This document shows positions 31,414-39,811 of a stretch of DNA of 39,811 nt, piece after piece; within the stretch, counting starts at the first letter, position 1; the number at the start of each line of letters is the position of its first letter. The notes beneath the pieces are model-generated. The model had not been told where the DNA came from and did not search any database. It saw nothing but the letters and a program-made list of their open reading frames with translations. The stretch comes from Nautiliaceae bacterium. Its GTDB lineage: Bacteria > Campylobacterota > Campylobacteria > Campylobacterales > Nautiliaceae. The position numbers and the translations under genes were made by a program. The DNA lies in the NCBI GenBank assembly GCA_027011225.1, contig JALVAK010000019.1:1-39811 (forward strand), given 5' to 3'.

Positions 31414-32233
31414 AAAAGCTAAAAGTTATGGTTTTTGTTTTGGTGTAAAAAGAGCTGTTGAAATAGCTGAGGATTCTAAAAATGCTGTAACTCTTGGTCC
31501 TCTTATTCATAATCCTCTTGAGATTGAGAGACTCTCTAAAAATTATAATGTTAAATTTGTAAACTCTATTGATGAGATTGATGAGAATATTAAAAGAGTA
31601 ATTGTCAGAACTCATGGAATTCCTAAAAATAAGTATAAAGAGTTGCTTGAAAAAAATGTAGAAGTTATTGATGCTACATGTCCATTTGTAAAAAAACCTC
31701 AAGAAATTGTAGAAAAGATGAGTAAAGAAGAGTATGATATAGTTATTTTTGGAGATAAAAATCATCCAGAAATTCAAGGTGTTAAAAGTTATAGTGTACA
31801 TGATAGAGTATATGTAGTTTTAGATGTAAGTGAGCTTAAAAATTTAAAATTAAGAGATAAAATAGCAACAGTAGCTCAAACTACAAGAAAAATATCAGAT
31901 TATTTAAAAATTACTAATTATTTGATTGAAAATTATAAGGAAGTTAGAGTATTTAATACAATTTGTAATGCAACTTTTGAAAATCAAGATGCAGTAAGAG
32001 AGCTTTCTAAAGAAGCAGATATTATGATAATAGTAGGAGGTAAAAATTCTTCTAATACAAAACAGCTTTTTAATATAGCAAAAGAAAATGCTGAGGCTTA
32101 CTTAGTGGAGAGTGAGAATGAGATAAAAAAAGAGTGGTTTGAGGGTAAAAAGTTATGTGGTATAAGCGCTGGTGCTTCTACGCCTGAGTGGTTAGTTGAG
32201 AAAATAATATCAAAGATAAAGGATGTAACATGA
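31403..32233 (+). CDS. ispH: 4-hydroxy-3-methylbut-2-enyl diphosphate reductase
   Basis: [76 protein letters not shown]. Confidence 0.96.
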   Translation: MLIKKAKSYGFCFGVKRAVEIAEDSKNAVTLGPLIHNPLEIERLSKNYNVKFVNSIDEIDENIKRVIVRTHGIPKNKYKELLEKNVEVIDATCPFVKKPQEIVEKMSKEEYDIVIFGDKNHPEIQGVKSYSVHDRVYVVLDVSELKNLKLRDKIATVAQTTRKISDYLKITNYLIENYKEVRVFNTICNATFENQDAVRELSKEADIMIIVGGKNSSNTKQLFNIAKENAEAYLVESENEIKKEWFEGKKLCGISAGASTPEWLVEKIISKIKDVT

Positions 32234-33390
32234 AAGAACTTAATATTGGTGATGTAGTAGAATTTAAAATTGAAAAATTAATAAAAGGTGGTTTTTTAGG
32301 TCATGTTGGAGATGTTGAATTTTTCTTGCCAAAAAGTCTTAGCGGATTAAAAGAAGATGAGAGTGTAATAGGTAAAAATGTAAAAGCAAAAGTAAAAGAA
32401 TTTAAACAAAATTCAGTGGTAGTTGATAGAAAAGCGTATTTAAATGAAGTAAAAGAGAAATTAAATTCTTTAAAAGATAAAGAAATTGAAGCTGTGGTTA
32501 CTAAAGTTAAGAAAAATGGTTTGGTAATTGATGTGGATGGAATAAGCGGATTTGTACCAAAAGAAGAAATTTTTTATAAAAAAATAGACCATAGAAAATA
32601 TTTTGAAGAGGGTGATAGGGTTAAAGTTGTTTTGATTGAGCCAGAGAGAAGAGTTTTTTCTATTAAAAAAACGCTTCCAAATCCTTGGGATGAGGTGAAA
32701 AATTTAAATGTGGGAGATAGAATAAAAGCTACAGTTTCACACATTACTGAATATGGTGCATTTGTAGATATTGGAAATGGAGTAGAAGGGTTTTTACATA
32801 TTAGTGAAATTAATTGGGATGGAATTAATGATTTATCTTTAGGTGAAGAAATTGAAGTAGAGGTTGTTGAAATTAATCCTGAAGAAGAAAAACTAAGAGT
32901 TACAAGAAAAAATCTTTTAACAAAACCTGCTAGTATTTTTGCTGAAAAATATAATGTAGGCGATATTGTTGAAGGAATTGTGACTAAATTTATAAATGTA
33001 GGTGCTTTTGTTGAAGTTGATGGAATAAGTGTATTGCTTCCAAATAAATTTGTCTCTTATAAAAAAGGTGAAAAAGCAAATGAAGTTTTTGAAATAGGGG
33101 ATAAAGCGAAATTTAAAGTAATAACAATTGATGAAGATAATAATAAAGTGATTATTTCAAGAAAAGATGCAGCTCCTAATCCTTATGAAATTTTTGCAAA
33201 AGAGCATAATTTAGGCGATGAAGTAGAAGGAAAGGTTAAATATATTACAGATTTTGGTATGTTTGTAGATTTAGGAGATGTTGAAGCTCTTGTTAGAAAA
33301 GAGGATTTAAAAGATGAATTTAATATAGGAGATATATTTAGAGGAAAAATAATTGAAATGAATGGGGATAGAATTAAACTTGCTCAATGA
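32230..33390 (+). CDS. rpsA: S1 RNA-binding repeat protein, ribosomal protein S1-like, about 5 S1 motifs
   Basis: Repeated S1 blocks, e.g. VGDRIKATVSHITEYGAFVDIGNGVEGFLHISEI; located between ispH and serA. 386 aa. Confidence 0.82.
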   Translation: MKELNIGDVVEFKIEKLIKGGFLGHVGDVEFFLPKSLSGLKEDESVIGKNVKAKVKEFKQNSVVVDRKAYLNEVKEKLNSLKDKEIEAVVTKVKKNGLVIDVDGISGFVPKEEIFYKKIDHRKYFEEGDRVKVVLIEPERRVFSIKKTLPNPWDEVKNLNVGDRIKATVSHITEYGAFVDIGNGVEGFLHISEINWDGINDLSLGEEIEVEVVEINPEEEKLRVTRKNLLTKPASIFAEKYNVGDIVEGIVTKFINVGAFVEVDGISVLLPNKFVSYKKGEKANEVFEIGDKAKFKVITIDEDNNKVIISRKDAAPNPYEIFAKEHNLGDEVEGKVKYITDFGMFVDLGDVEALVRKEDLKDEFNIGDIFRGKIIEMNGDRIKLAQ

Positions 33391-33824
33391 AATATCTATT
33401 TTTTATTCTATCCTTTTTTATTTTTTTAGGGCTTGTTTTTTTTTATTTTGAAATATCAAAGCCTCAAATAGAGTTAAAACCAACTAATACTCAAAAGAGC
33501 ATTAAAAGCGAAGATAATAGTTTTAAAATAAAAAAAGTAGAAGTTTCTAATTTGCCCGTTAGGGTTTTGTATATAAAGATTGATTTTAAAAAGCAAAAAT
33601 ATAAGGTAGTTTATAAAATTACTTTAGATAATATTGATAAATTTGCTCTATTTAATGTTAAAGCAATTTTAGATAATAGCAATATTGTTTATTCTATGAT
33701 AAAAGGCAGAAATTCTAAGATTTATATTTTTTTTAAAGATTTACAGCAAGCAAATTACATATTAAATTTATTTAAAGAGTATAATTTCAAAATAAAAATA
33801 GAAAAATTAGTAAAAAGGATTTAA
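33387..33824 (+). CDS. Small membrane-anchored/periplasmic hypothetical protein
   Basis: ATGA overlap with upstream gene; N-terminal TM (YLFFILSFFIFLGLVFFYF) and ~110-aa exported domain. Confidence 0.7.
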   Translation: MKYLFFILSFFIFLGLVFFYFEISKPQIELKPTNTQKSIKSEDNSFKIKKVEVSNLPVRVLYIKIDFKKQKYKVVYKITLDNIDKFALFNVKAILDNSNIVYSMIKGRNSKIYIFFKDLQQANYILNLFKEYNFKIKIEKLVKRI

Positions 33825-35393
33825 ATGAAAGTAGTTGTATGTGACCCAATTCATGAAGCTGGATTTGAAATACTTAAAAAAGCAAAAGATATAGAAGTAG
33901 TAGATGCAAGTAAACTACCAAAAGATGAGCTTTTAAAAGTAATTGAAGATGCAGATGGAGTAATTACAAGAAGCCCAACGCCAGTTGATAAAAAGTTTTT
34001 AGAGCATGCTAAAAAGCTTAAAGCTGTTGTTAGAGCTGGAGTTGGAGTTGATAATGTTGATATTGATGAAGCTAGTAAAAGAGGTGTGATTGTTATGAAT
34101 GTTCCAACTGCAAATACTCTTGCAGCAGTGGAGCTTACTATGGCACATTTACTTACATCTGCTAGAAGTTTTACAAATGCGGTATGGAATTTAAAAAAAG
34201 AGCATGAATGGAATAGAGAAAAATGGCTAGGAATTGAGCTAGCTGGTAAAAAACTTGGAATAATTGGGTTTGGTAATATTGGAAGTAGAGTTGGAATTAG
34301 AGCAAAAGCGCTTGAGATGGATGTAATAGCATACGACCCTTACATTGAGCCAAGCAAAGCAACGGATTTAGGATGTAAGTATACAACTGATTTTGATGAA
34401 ATACTTAAATGCGATTTTATTACAATTCACACTCCAAAAACTCCTGAGACTATTAATATGATTACAAAAAAAGAAATTGAAAAGATGAAAGATGGAGTTG
34501 TTTTAATTAACTGCGCAAGAGGTGGGCTATATAATGAAAAAGATGTATATGAGGGATTAAAATCTGGAAAAATTAGATGGCTTGGAATTGATGTTTTTGA
34601 AAAAGAGCCTGTAACTGAGCATCCATTTTTTGAGCTTGAAAACACTTCAGTAACTCCTCATATTGGGGCAAATACTCGTGAATCTCAAGAGAGAATTGCA
34701 ATTCAAGCAGCAGAAGCTATAATTGAAGCACTAAGAGGCTCTAGCTATCCAAATGCTTTAAATCTTCCAATTAATACAGCTAATACGCCTGAGTGGGTTG
34801 TGAAATATTTAGAATTAGCTCAAAAAATGGGTTATATTCTCTCTCAAATTATAAATAAACCAATTAAAAAAGTGAAAGTTAACTTAAGTGGGGATATTGC
34901 TAAAGAAGATAAATCAGTTTTAACGTTTGCGCTTGTTGGACTTCTTAAAAACATAACTGATAATGTAAATTATGTAAATGCTGAATTTCTTGCAAAAGAA
35001 AAAGGAATTGAGCTTGAGAGCAAAGAAGTTAAAAATCCAACTTATAAAAATTTAGTAACTTTAAAAGTTATAACTGATGATGGAGAGTATTCTATAAGTG
35101 GTACAATGCTTGAGAATCATCCAAGAGTTGTAGAATTTAAAGGTTTTGATTTAGAATTTGAGCCAAAAGGTAAAATGATTTTCTTTAAAAATACTGACGT
35201 TCCAGGTGTTATTGGAGAAGTTGGTATGACTCTTGCAAAACATAATATTAATATTGCAGATTTTAGGCTTGGAAGAAATAAAGAAAATCAAGCAATGGCA
35301 GTGATTATTGTTGATAATGATGTAAATGAAGATGTGCTTAATGAATTGAAAAATCTTAAAGCAGCCCTAAGTGTAGGGTATGCTGAAATTTAA
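33825..35393 (+). CDS. serA: D-3-phosphoglycerate dehydrogenase (long form with C-terminal ACT)
   Basis: RAGVGVDNVDIDEASKRGVIVMNVPTANTLAAVELTMAHLL, GIIGFGNIGSRVGIRAKAL, NCARGGLYNEKDVY; C-terminal DVPGVIGEVGMTLAKHNINIADFRLGR. Confidence 0.96.
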   Translation: MKVVVCDPIHEAGFEILKKAKDIEVVDASKLPKDELLKVIEDADGVITRSPTPVDKKFLEHAKKLKAVVRAGVGVDNVDIDEASKRGVIVMNVPTANTLAAVELTMAHLLTSARSFTNAVWNLKKEHEWNREKWLGIELAGKKLGIIGFGNIGSRVGIRAKALEMDVIAYDPYIEPSKATDLGCKYTTDFDEILKCDFITIHTPKTPETINMITKKEIEKMKDGVVLINCARGGLYNEKDVYEGLKSGKIRWLGIDVFEKEPVTEHPFFELENTSVTPHIGANTRESQERIAIQAAEAIIEALRGSSYPNALNLPINTANTPEWVVKYLELAQKMGYILSQIINKPIKKVKVNLSGDIAKEDKSVLTFALVGLLKNITDNVNYVNAEFLAKEKGIELESKEVKNPTYKNLVTLKVITDDGEYSISGTMLENHPRVVEFKGFDLEFEPKGKMIFFKNTDVPGVIGEVGMTLAKHNINIADFRLGRNKENQAMAVIIVDNDVNEDVLNELKNLKAALSVGYAEI

Positions 35394-35407
35394 TTAAAGG
35401 AGATATT

Positions 35408-35971
35408 ATGGCATATGGTATGAGTGATTTAAAAAAATATTTAAATATTGAGCTTGATGGAATTCCATATAAAATTATTGAATATCATCATGTAAAACCT
35501 GGAAAAGGTGCAGCGTTTGTTAGAACAAAACTTAAAAATTTAATTGATGGAAGAGTAATTGAAAAAACGTTTCATGCAGGTGATAAGGCAGATGAGCCAA
35601 ATCTTGAGAGAAGAAAATATCAATATTCATATAATGAAGGTGATGTGTATTATTTTATGGATTTAGATACATATGAGATGATTCCTGTTGATGTGAAAGT
35701 TTTTGAAGAATCTAAAGACTTTTTACTAGAAGGTATGGAAGTTGATATTTTATTTCACAATGGTAAGGTTATTGGGGTTGAGCTTCCAATGCAAGTAGTT
35801 TTAGAAGTGGTTGAGACTCAACCAGTAAGCAATAGAGATAGAAGTGGAGCATGTAGAAAACCCGCAAAACTTGAAACTGGGGCAGTTGTAACTGTGCCTT
35901 GTCATATAGTAGAAGGTGATAAAATAAAAGTTGATACAAGAAGCGGTGAATATTTAGAAAAAGTGAAATAA
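35408..35971 (+). CDS. efp: Translation elongation factor P
   Basis: [76 protein letters not shown]. Confidence 0.96.
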   Translation: MAYGMSDLKKYLNIELDGIPYKIIEYHHVKPGKGAAFVRTKLKNLIDGRVIEKTFHAGDKADEPNLERRKYQYSYNEGDVYYFMDLDTYEMIPVDVKVFEESKDFLLEGMEVDILFHNGKVIGVELPMQVVLEVVETQPVSNRDRSGACRKPAKLETGAVVTVPCHIVEGDKIKVDTRSGEYLEKVK

Positions 35972-35972
35972 A

Positions 35973-36500
35973 ATGTTAGAAGAGAGAGTAAAAAACGCAA
36001 TCAGGGATGTCCCTGATTTTCCTAAAAAGGGAATTATTTTTAAAGATATTACTACTCTTTTGAATAAGGGTGAGCTTTTTTCTGAAGTAATTGATTATTT
36101 TGGAGAAAAGTATAAAGATATAGATTTTGTATGTGGGATTGAGAGTCGTGGATTTATTTTAGGTGCTCCTATTGCATATAAATTAAAAAAAGGCTTTGTG
36201 CCAATTAGAAAAAAAGGTAAACTTCCTTCTACAACTGCAGCTGAGAAGTATGCTTTAGAATATGGATTTGATGAAATTGAAATTCATATAGATGCTTTTG
36301 ATGGTATCAAAAATCCAAAAGTATTATTAGTTGATGATTTGATAGCAACGGGTGGGACGGCAGAGGCTGCAGTTAAACTTCTTAAAAAGCTTAATGCAGA
36401 TATTGTTGCGGCTGCTTTTTTGATTGAGCTTACATTTTTAGATGGTGCTAAAAAACTAAAAGACTTGGGAATCAATGTAGATAGCTTGGTTAAATATTGA
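35973..36500 (+). CDS. apt: Adenine phosphoribosyltransferase
   Basis: [75 protein letters not shown]. Confidence 0.96.
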   Translation: MLEERVKNAIRDVPDFPKKGIIFKDITTLLNKGELFSEVIDYFGEKYKDIDFVCGIESRGFILGAPIAYKLKKGFVPIRKKGKLPSTTAAEKYALEYGFDEIEIHIDAFDGIKNPKVLLVDDLIATGGTAEAAVKLLKKLNADIVAAAFLIELTFLDGAKKLKDLGINVDSLVKY

Positions 36501-36526
36501 ATATTATGTTAACAAAGGAAAAATAA

Positions 36527-37723
36527 ATGTATATTCCAAAGCCGATATTTGATCCAGATGAGAGAGGGCATTTTGATAAATTTGGAGGAAGATTTGTTCC
36601 AGAAACTCTTATGCCAGTTTTATATGAATTAGAAGAGTTTTATAAAAGTGTAAGATTTGATAAAGAGTTTTGGAAGGAGATGGATTATTACTATAAAGAG
36701 TATATTGGAAGACCAACAGGGTTATATTTTGCTCCAAATATAAGTGATGAGCTTAATGCAAAAATCTATTTAAAAAGAGAAGATTTAAATCATACAGGCG
36801 CTCATAAAGTAAATAATACAATAGGTCAAGTTTTACTTGCAAAAAAAATGGGCAAAAAAAGAGTAATTGCAGAAACTGGAGCGGGACAACATGGAGTTGC
36901 AACTGCTACTGCTGCTGCACTTTTGGGGTTAGAGTGTGAAATTTTTATGGGTGAGAAAGATATAAAACGACAAGAGCTAAATGTTTTTAGAATGAAGCTT
37001 CTTGGTGCAAAAGTGCATAGTGTAAAAAGTGGAAGCAAAACACTTAAAGATGCTATGAATGAAGCTATCAGATATTGGGTGACAAATGCTAGAGATACTT
37101 TCTATGTGATAGGTACGGTTGCTGGACCTCATCCATATCCTATGATGGTAAGAGATTTTCAAGCAATAATTGGATATGAAGCAAAAGCTCAGATTCTAAA
37201 AAAAGAAGACAGATTACCTGATTATGTAATTGCTTGTATTGGCGGTGGAAGCAACGCAATGGGTATTTTTTCTCATTTTTTAGAAGAAGAAAATGTTCAA
37301 TGTATTGGAATTGAAGCTGGAGGGCTTGGGATTGAGAGTGGAAAACATGGGGCTAGTTTAAATGCTGGAAGCCCAGGAGTTTTACATGGGCAAATGAGTT
37401 ATTTACTTCAAGATGAAGATGGACAAATTTTAGAAGCTCATTCAATATCTGCTGGGCTTGATTATCCAGGAATTGGACCAGAGCATGCTTATCATTTTGA
37501 AAAAGGCAATGTAAAATATGACTATATTACTGATAAAGAAGCGCTTGATGCATTTGTATGGCTCTCTCAAAAAGAAGGGATAATTCCTGCATTTGAATCT
37601 TCACATGCTGTGGCATATCTTAAAAAATTGCCTGATATAAAAGATAAGCTTGTTATTGTTAATCTCTCAGGAAGAGGTGATAAAGATATGATGCAGGCTA
37701 AAAACTTGCTTGAAGGCATTTAA
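36527..37723 (+). CDS. trpB: Tryptophan synthase beta subunit
   Basis: [91 protein letters not shown]. Confidence 0.97.
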   Translation: MYIPKPIFDPDERGHFDKFGGRFVPETLMPVLYELEEFYKSVRFDKEFWKEMDYYYKEYIGRPTGLYFAPNISDELNAKIYLKREDLNHTGAHKVNNTIGQVLLAKKMGKKRVIAETGAGQHGVATATAAALLGLECEIFMGEKDIKRQELNVFRMKLLGAKVHSVKSGSKTLKDAMNEAIRYWVTNARDTFYVIGTVAGPHPYPMMVRDFQAIIGYEAKAQILKKEDRLPDYVIACIGGGSNAMGIFSHFLEEENVQCIGIEAGGLGIESGKHGASLNAGSPGVLHGQMSYLLQDEDGQILEAHSISAGLDYPGIGPEHAYHFEKGNVKYDYITDKEALDAFVWLSQKEGIIPAFESSHAVAYLKKLPDIKDKLVIVNLSGRGDKDMMQAKNLLEGI

Positions 37724-38367
37724 TGAGATATATAAAAGTTGCTTTTTTAGCTGTTTTTTTTGTCTCTTTTCTTTATGGATTTGATTTAGATTCACTTAAA
37801 GAGTTTTTTTCTGAAGAGCATTTAATTGAGCTTCTTAAAAAGTATGGGTATATTATTCTTTTTGTGTGGTCTATATTTGAAGGTGAAACAGGTCTTGTAA
37901 TGGCAGGAGTATTAGCTCATCAAGGTTATATGAATTTAGCTCTTGCAATAGTTGTAGCAGCTATTGGAGGTTTTATAGGAGACCAGATTTATTTTTATCT
38001 TGGCAGAATTAATAAAGATTGGGTTCTTAAAGAATTTAAAGCTCATAGGAGAAAATTTGCAAAAGCTAGACTTCTTCTTAAGAAATATGGGGGATGGATT
38101 ATCTTTATTCAAAGATTTATATATGGGATGAGGACAATTATTCCTATGACAATAGGTCTTAGCGGGTATGACCCTAAAAAATTTGCAATTATTAATTTTA
38201 TAAGTGCTTTTATATGGGCAAGTATTACAATTTTGCTTAGTTATTATTTTGGGGAAGAAATATTAAAAATTTTAAAATGGCTAAAAGAGCATTGGTATGT
38301 GGCAATAGTGATTTTGGTTATTTTTTGGGGAATTTTATGGTATATTAATAAAAAGGAGGATGAATGA
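37723..38367 (+). CDS. DedA family membrane protein
   Basis: WSIFEGETGLVMAGVLAHQGYMNLALAIVVAAIGGFIGDQIYFYLGR...RFIYGMRTIIPMTIGLSGYDPKKFAIINFISAFIWA. Confidence 0.93.
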   Translation: MRYIKVAFLAVFFVSFLYGFDLDSLKEFFSEEHLIELLKKYGYIILFVWSIFEGETGLVMAGVLAHQGYMNLALAIVVAAIGGFIGDQIYFYLGRINKDWVLKEFKAHRRKFAKARLLLKKYGGWIIFIQRFIYGMRTIIPMTIGLSGYDPKKFAIINFISAFIWASITILLSYYFGEEILKILKWLKEHWYVAIVILVIFWGILWYINKKEDE

Positions 38368-39728
38368 AATTTACAAAAGGAAAAGCTCAAGTAAAAGCTG
38401 AAATAGTTGTTAATGGAGCTAAAAAATTTGAAGAATATGGATTTGAAGGGAAAGATGGTGAGGTTTTAGTACTGCCTGAGAGAAAAAGAGTTTATGTAGG
38501 AATTGATGAAGTTAATGCTGAGAATTTAAAAACTGCAACAGCAAATATTATTAAAGCTCTAAAAAAATATAAATTTGAAAGTGTAGAAATTACTCCCCCA
38601 AATACAAAAAATGAAGATTTACTATTAGCATTTTTTGAAGGATTTATGCTAGGTGATTATGAATTTGATAAATATAAATCAAATAAAGCTAAACATCCAA
38701 TAAAAGAAGTTTGTATTAACTCAAAAAGAGATTTTGATAAAATCATTAAAGAAGCTGAAATTAGAGCAAAAAATATAAACTTTGTAAGAGATATAATAAA
38801 TTCAATGCCAGATGAAATTACTCCTGCAAAGCTTGCTGCAATTGCTGAGGAAGTGGCAAAAGAAAATAAGCTTGAGTGTAAAATTTATGATGAAAATTAT
38901 CTTTATGAAAATGGCTATCATGCATTTTATAGTGTAGGAAAGGCTAGTAGTAATCCTCCAAGATTAATTCATCTAACCTATAAACCAAAAAATGCTAAAA
39001 AGAAAGTTGTTTTAGTTGGTAAAGGACTTTGTTATGATAGTGGAGGGCTAAGTTTAAAACCAGCTGAATATATGGTAACAATGAAAAGTGATAAATCTGG
39101 GGCAGTTACAGCGCTTGGAATTATAAAAGCTGCAAGTGAGCTAGGGCTAGATGTAGAAATTCATGCAATTTTAGGGGCAGCTGAGAATATGATAGGTCCA
39201 AATGCTTATAAGCCAGATGATGTATTAAAAGCAAAAAATGGAAAAACTATTGAAGTTAGAAATACTGATGCAGAAGGTAGACTGGTATTAGCTGATTGTT
39301 TGTGTTATGCTGAAGAGAATATAAAAGATTTTGATAAGATTTTTGATTTTGCTACATTAACTGGGGCGTGTGTGGTAGGACTTGGAGAGTATACTGCTGG
39401 AGTTATGGGATTTAATAAAAAAGAGATTGATAATATACTTAAAACTAGCGAAAAAACAGGTGAGCATTTTGCATATTTACCATTTAACAAATATTTACCA
39501 AAACTTCTAAAAAGCAATGTAGCAGACATTTGCAATATTGCTTCAAGCAGATATGGTGGCGCTTTGACTGCAGCACTTTTTTTAAGTGAATTTGTAGAAA
39601 ATAAAGATAAATGGACTCATTTTGATATAGCAGGTCCTGCTTATGTAGAAAAAGAGTGGGGATATAATCCATTTGGAGCAAGCGGATTTGGGGTAGATAC
39701 TATGATAACTTATCTTAAATCTCTTTAA
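38364..39728 (+). CDS. pepA: Leucyl aminopeptidase (M17)
   Basis: KVVLVGKGLCYDSGGLSLKP, MKSDKSGAVTALG, NTDAEGRLVLADCLCYAEE. Confidence 0.96.
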   Translation: MKFTKGKAQVKAEIVVNGAKKFEEYGFEGKDGEVLVLPERKRVYVGIDEVNAENLKTATANIIKALKKYKFESVEITPPNTKNEDLLLAFFEGFMLGDYEFDKYKSNKAKHPIKEVCINSKRDFDKIIKEAEIRAKNINFVRDIINSMPDEITPAKLAAIAEEVAKENKLECKIYDENYLYENGYHAFYSVGKASSNPPRLIHLTYKPKNAKKKVVLVGKGLCYDSGGLSLKPAEYMVTMKSDKSGAVTALGIIKAASELGLDVEIHAILGAAENMIGPNAYKPDDVLKAKNGKTIEVRNTDAEGRLVLADCLCYAEENIKDFDKIFDFATLTGACVVGLGEYTAGVMGFNKKEIDNILKTSEKTGEHFAYLPFNKYLPKLLKSNVADICNIASSRYGGALTAALFLSEFVENKDKWTHFDIAGPAYVEKEWGYNPFGASGFGVDTMITYLKSL

Positions 39729-39740
39729 TCTCTTTTTCGT

Positions 39741-39746
39741 TATAAT
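39741..39746 (+). promoter_or_regulatory. Putative -10 element TATAAT upstream of ychF
   Basis: TATAAT 18 nt before the ATG at 39765, followed by AAAAGGA RBS. Confidence 0.35.
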
Positions 39747-39764
39747 TTCACAAAAAGGATATGA

Positions 39765-39811
39765 ATGAAAGTTGGTATTGTTGGACTTCCAAATGTTGGA
39801 AAATCTACTAC
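39765..39811 (+). CDS. ychF: Partial GTPase YchF/OLA1-type (MKVGIVGLPNVGKST)
   Basis: P-loop GLPNVGKST at the extreme N-terminus after an RBS; truncated by the window end. Confidence 0.75.
   Translation, partial: MKVGIVGLPNVGKST

Noticed and set aside
31406-31801. 131-aa minus-strand ORF opposite ispH
   Set aside because: Longest antisense ORF here, but Phe/Asn/Ile-rich as expected for the complement of AT-rich coding sequence, and ispH motifs are clear.
1-39811. CRISPR arrays, tRNA/rRNA genes, transposases, integrases, toxin-antitoxin or phage genes
   Set aside because: None seen on reading the ORF products and intergenic gaps; gaps are too short and lack regularly spaced repeats.

Overview
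This is a very AT-rich, densely packed chromosomal window, almost certainly from a Campylobacterota (epsilonproteobacterial) genome. The deep-branching, possibly Nautiliales-like affiliation is inference from codon bias, DUF1882-type protein, rpsO/Rrf2/flhA and aroA/ispH/rpsA/serA gene order. Nearly all of it is housekeeping: hisD, rpsO, flhA, cmoA, metY, metX, xseB, mqnC, lysS, glyA, trpE, aroE, murA, nfo, pheST, aroA, ispH, an S1-repeat protein, serA, efp, apt, trpB, dedA, pepA, and the start of ychF. Signal-transduction genes are interspersed: a two-component pair, a degenerate sensor-like membrane protein, an Rrf2 regulator, GGDEF/EAL proteins, and a STAS/CheX-like protein. I see no tRNA, rRNA, CRISPR array, transposon, prophage or obvious defence island, and no clear new multigene system. 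The best leads are single proteins or genome-scale signals: (i) a DUF1882-type protein whose motif order resembles archaeo-eukaryotic primase (AEP) folds; (ii) a nitrilase-fold protein that appears to have lost its catalytic Lys and Cys; (iii) a sensor with an ABC-substrate-binding-like ectodomain and a collapsed kinase-like C-terminus; (iv) a tandem-STAS plus CheX protein; (v) an flhA gene with no ATG/GTG/TTG start upstream of its first conserved TM segment; (vi) near absence of GATC (2 sites seen in 39.8 kb); (vii) a direct repeat upstream of the exported-protein gene beside the two-component system. Coordinates come from the supplied ORF track plus my own reading. No database search was run.
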